Assembly: GCA_018224415.1 (NCBI GenBank)
Contig: JAGTUZ010000176.1
Span: 1 to 7,633, forward strand
DNA length: 7,633 nucleotides
Origin: Bacteroidota bacterium
GTDB lineage: Bacteria > Bacteroidota > Ignavibacteria > SZUA-365
Direction of reading: 5' to 3'
The position numbers were made by a program, and so were the translations under genes. How positions within the stretch are numbered: the first letter of the stretch is position 1; every line of letters starts with the position of its first letter. A model generated the notes under the pieces. It had not been told where the DNA came from and did no database searches. It was given only the letters and a program-made list of their open reading frames with translations. Below are positions 5,785-7,633 of the stretch, one piece after another.

Positions 5785-5788
5785 AACG

Positions 5789-6802
5789 ATGAACTCCAAC
5801 CTGCTCGAAGCGCGGCGCCTCCGGAAGTGGTTTCCCGTCCACAGCGGCATACTGGGCCGTGCGCGAAGTCATGTGCGTGCCGTGGACGACGTCAGTTTCT
5901 GTATCCGTCGCGGGGAGGTGCTGGGACTGGTCGGAGAATCCGGTTGCGGCAAGAGTACGCTGGCGCGCGTGCTGCTGCAGCTGATGCCGGCGACGGATGG
6001 CAGCGTGTTTTTCGAAGGCGAGAATATCACGCACATCGGACGCGCGCAGATGCGCGGGCTGCGCAAACGGATGCAGATCGTATTCCAGGATCCCTACTCC
6101 TCGCTCAATCCGCGACTGACCATCGGTTCCACCCTTCGCGAAGTTCTTCAGGTACATGAGATCGTTCCCCGCGCCGAGGTCGGCAGGCGCATCGCCGAAC
6201 TGCTGCGCATGGTCGGACTCAACGATTTCCACGCCCGGCGCTACCCGCATGAATTCAGCAGCGGACAGCGACAGCGCATCGGCATCGCACGTGCTCTGGC
6301 GGTGGAACCCACGTTCCTGGTCTGCGACGAGCCGGTCTCGGCGCTCGATGTTTCGATACAGGCACAGATTCTCAATCTGCTCTCCGATCTGCGCGAGGCG
6401 CTGGATCTGACCTACCTGTTCATCTCCCACGATCTATCGGTGGTACGACACGTTTCCGACCGCATCGCGGTGATGTATCTCGGCCGGCTGGTCGAACTCG
6501 GTCCGATTGAAGCCATCATGGCCGAACCGCTGCATCCCTACACCCGCGCGTTGCTGGCGTCGGCGCCCGTGGCCGATCCCGATCACGTACATGTGCGGCC
6601 CCCGTTGGGGACCGACGTCCCGAGTCCGGTAAATATTCCCGACGGCTGTCCCTTTCACACACGCTGTCCGGAAGTCTTCGACGACTGCCGGCGCGTGGTG
6701 CCCGTGTTCGCGGAGCAACGCGAGGGACATCGCGTGAGCTGCCTGAAATACAATATCTGTTGGCCGGATCCTTCACTCTCAACCGTTGAACACGATGACT
6801 GA
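5789..6802 (+). CDS. Oligopeptide/dipeptide ABC transporter ATP-binding protein, OppF/DppF type, 337 aa
   Basis: A cytosolic ATPase subunit that powers a peptide importer at the inner membrane. All nucleotide-binding motifs are intact: Walker A GESGCGKST 49-57, Q-loop Gln100 followed by DPYSSLNPR (101-109, typical of OppF/DppF), signature SSGQRQR 157-163, Walker B FLVCDEP 176-182, D-loop SALD 184-187 and H-loop His214. The C-terminal oligopeptide-transporter extension carries LHPYTRALL (248-256) and four cysteines, C287-x5-C293-x6-C300-x17-C318. That pattern is reported to bind a 4Fe-4S cluster in some DppD/DppF proteins; whether it does here is inference. The ATG at 5789 gives the usual family start (LLEARRLRKWFPV); a longer open frame to 5633 is not protein-like. 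No permease, binding protein or OppD partner is visible beside it. It overlaps the next gene by 8 bp. Confidence 0.95.
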   Translation: MNSNLLEARRLRKWFPVHSGILGRARSHVRAVDDVSFCIRRGEVLGLVGESGCGKSTLARVLLQLMPATDGSVFFEGENITHIGRAQMRGLRKRMQIVFQDPYSSLNPRLTIGSTLREVLQVHEIVPRAEVGRRIAELLRMVGLNDFHARRYPHEFSSGQRQRIGIARALAVEPTFLVCDEPVSALDVSIQAQILNLLSDLREALDLTYLFISHDLSVVRHVSDRIAVMYLGRLVELGPIEAIMAEPLHPYTRALLASAPVADPDHVHVRPPLGTDVPSPVNIPDGCPFHTRCPEVFDDCRRVVPVFAEQREGHRVSCLKYNICWPDPSLSTVEHDD

Positions 6803-7633
6803 CGTATTCGCTTCCCACACCGATCCCATTCCTCCGCTCCGTCATGATCTGGAGCTGCTTCCCGTGCAAGAAGACGGTGAGGATCTCCTGCTGCTGCGCG
6901 ACCCCTCCGGCTATTCGGAGGAGATGCTCCTGCTGCGTCCCGCCGCCATGGCGCTGCTGCGTTTCTTCGACGGACGACACAGTGTGCAGGCCCTCCAGGA
7001 AGGGATCAGAAACGGCACCGGCGTCACCGTCGACGGCGCGCAGATTCTCGACATCGTACAATCCCTCGATCGCTATCACTTTCTCGCGAATGATCGCTTT
7101 CACCAGAAACAGGAGCACACGGATACTGATTATATATCACGCGACGAACGTCCAGCCGCGCATGCCGGACGTTCCTATCCGGAAGATCCGGAAGAACTGG
7201 CGGATTTCCTGCACGAACTTTTCGACGCCGACGGTGGCGCCCCGTTGAAGGGCGACCTGCTGGGCGTGCTCTGTCCGCACATCGACCTGCAGATCGGTCC
7301 GCAGGTCTATGTTCCCGCCTTTCGCCAACTCGCGGCGTCGGACGTCGATACGGTGGTGATCCTGGGTACAAGCCATTATTCCTACGAGGATTTATTCATC
7401 CTCACCCACAAGGACTTCGTCACGCCGCTCGGACGCATGCGCACGGACCACGAATTCGTCGAGATGCTGCACGAGGAAAGCGGCGGCGTTTTCACCCGAC
7501 GCGATGTCGCGCATCGCCAGGAACATTCCATCGAATTTCCCACGGTCTTTCTCCAGCACGTGTTTGGCAACAACCGGGTGCGCGTCGTGCCCGTGCTCTG
7601 CACCTCCTTCGACGAATACCTGGTCGAGGGCAC
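6795..7633 (+). CDS. amrB: MEMO-family protein (AmmeMemoRadiSam system protein B) with N-terminal PqqD-like domain, first 279 residues (runs off the right edge)
   Basis: MEMO proteins share the fold of LigB-type class III extradiol dioxygenases; the bacterial function is not settled, and the system is named for co-occurrence with AMMECR1 and a radical SAM protein. Residues about 124 onward are the MEMO domain: AGRSYPED (124-131), CPHIDLQIG (160-168), LGTSHY (190-195), TPLGRMRTD (210-218) and QEHSIEFP (242-249). His162, His194 and His244 fall at family metal-site or conserved positions. Residues about 18-105 (RDPSGYSE, LLRFFDG and a helical end) resemble the small winged-helix, PqqD-like domain found in front of some bacterial MEMO proteins. 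There is no strong Shine-Dalgarno site. The ATG lies inside the end of the ABC ATPase gene, which suggests translational coupling. The frame is open to the last base. Confidence 0.9.
   Translation, partial: MTDVFASHTDPIPPLRHDLELLPVQEDGEDLLLLRDPSGYSEEMLLLRPAAMALLRFFDGRHSVQALQEGIRNGTGVTVDGAQILDIVQSLDRYHFLANDRFHQKQEHTDTDYISRDERPAAHAGRSYPEDPEELADFLHELFDADGGAPLKGDLLGVLCPHIDLQIGPQVYVPAFRQLAASDVDTVVILGTSHYSYEDLFILTHKDFVTPLGRMRTDHEFVEMLHEESGGVFTRRDVAHRQEHSIEFPTVFLQHVFGNNRVRVVPVLCTSFDEYLVEG

Noticed and set aside
5610..5786. Upstream in-frame extension of the membrane phosphatase to 769 residues
   Set aside because: The extra 59 residues lack protein-like character, begin three bases from the divergent ATPase start, and overlap the predicted promoter and leader hairpin. 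The Met at 5609 leads straight into a membrane helix.
5633..5788. Upstream in-frame extension of the ABC ATPase to 389 residues
   Set aside because: The family start is at the Met of 5789; the extra 52 residues have no counterpart in OppF/DppF proteins and lie in the divergent control region.
5606..6430. Minus-strand open frame of 274 codons opposite the ABC ATPase gene
   Set aside because: It runs antisense to intact Walker A, signature and Walker B motifs, has no domain of its own, and crosses the predicted divergent promoters.

Overview
The window is a compact, GC-rich piece of bacterial chromosome carrying seven protein genes and no RNA genes, insertion sequences or CRISPR arrays that I can see. 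Gene style (SpoIIE-type phosphatases with GAF sensors, an RsbW-like kinase, a STAS protein, a MEMO protein with an extra N-terminal domain, short spacers, few strong Shine-Dalgarno sites, TAnnTTGC-like promoter elements) would fit a member of the Bacteroidota/Chlorobiota group or a nearby phylum, but this is only a guess from style. No marker gene is present.

Minus strand, positions 5609 down to 1, is one likely transcription unit of five genes, read in this order: a 710-residue membrane-bound SpoIIE/PP2C phosphatase with about eight N-terminal membrane helices and a GAF domain (5609-3477); a STAS-domain anti-anti-sigma factor (3417-3052); an RsbW/SpoIIAB-type anti-sigma serine kinase (2995-2537); a soluble GAF-GAF-PP2C phosphatase (2395-653); and the first 202 residues of a major facilitator transporter resembling the MFSD1 branch (607 to beyond position 1). 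The first four form a complete partner-switching circuit. The kinase would phosphorylate the STAS protein on Ser58. Either phosphatase, one sensing at the membrane and one in the cytosol, would remove the phosphate, so that free STAS protein traps the kinase and releases its client. No sigma factor or other client is in the window, so the output of the switch is unknown.

Between the genes lie small structured elements. A predicted promoter and a strong leader hairpin precede the membrane phosphatase. An 11-bp tandem repeat separates the STAS and kinase genes. A hairpin followed by a 47-nt G-free, C/U-rich transcript segment, possibly a Rho loading site, lies between the kinase and the second phosphatase.

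Plus strand, from 5789, diverges from the switch operon across a 179-bp control region. It holds an OppF/DppF-type oligopeptide ABC transporter ATPase (5789-6802) that overlaps by 8 bp a MEMO-family protein (AmmeMemoRadiSam protein B) with an N-terminal PqqD-like domain (6795 to beyond the window end). No permease, binding protein, AMMECR1 or radical SAM partner is visible. The longest stretch without a gene is the 179-bp divergent region, and it is described below.
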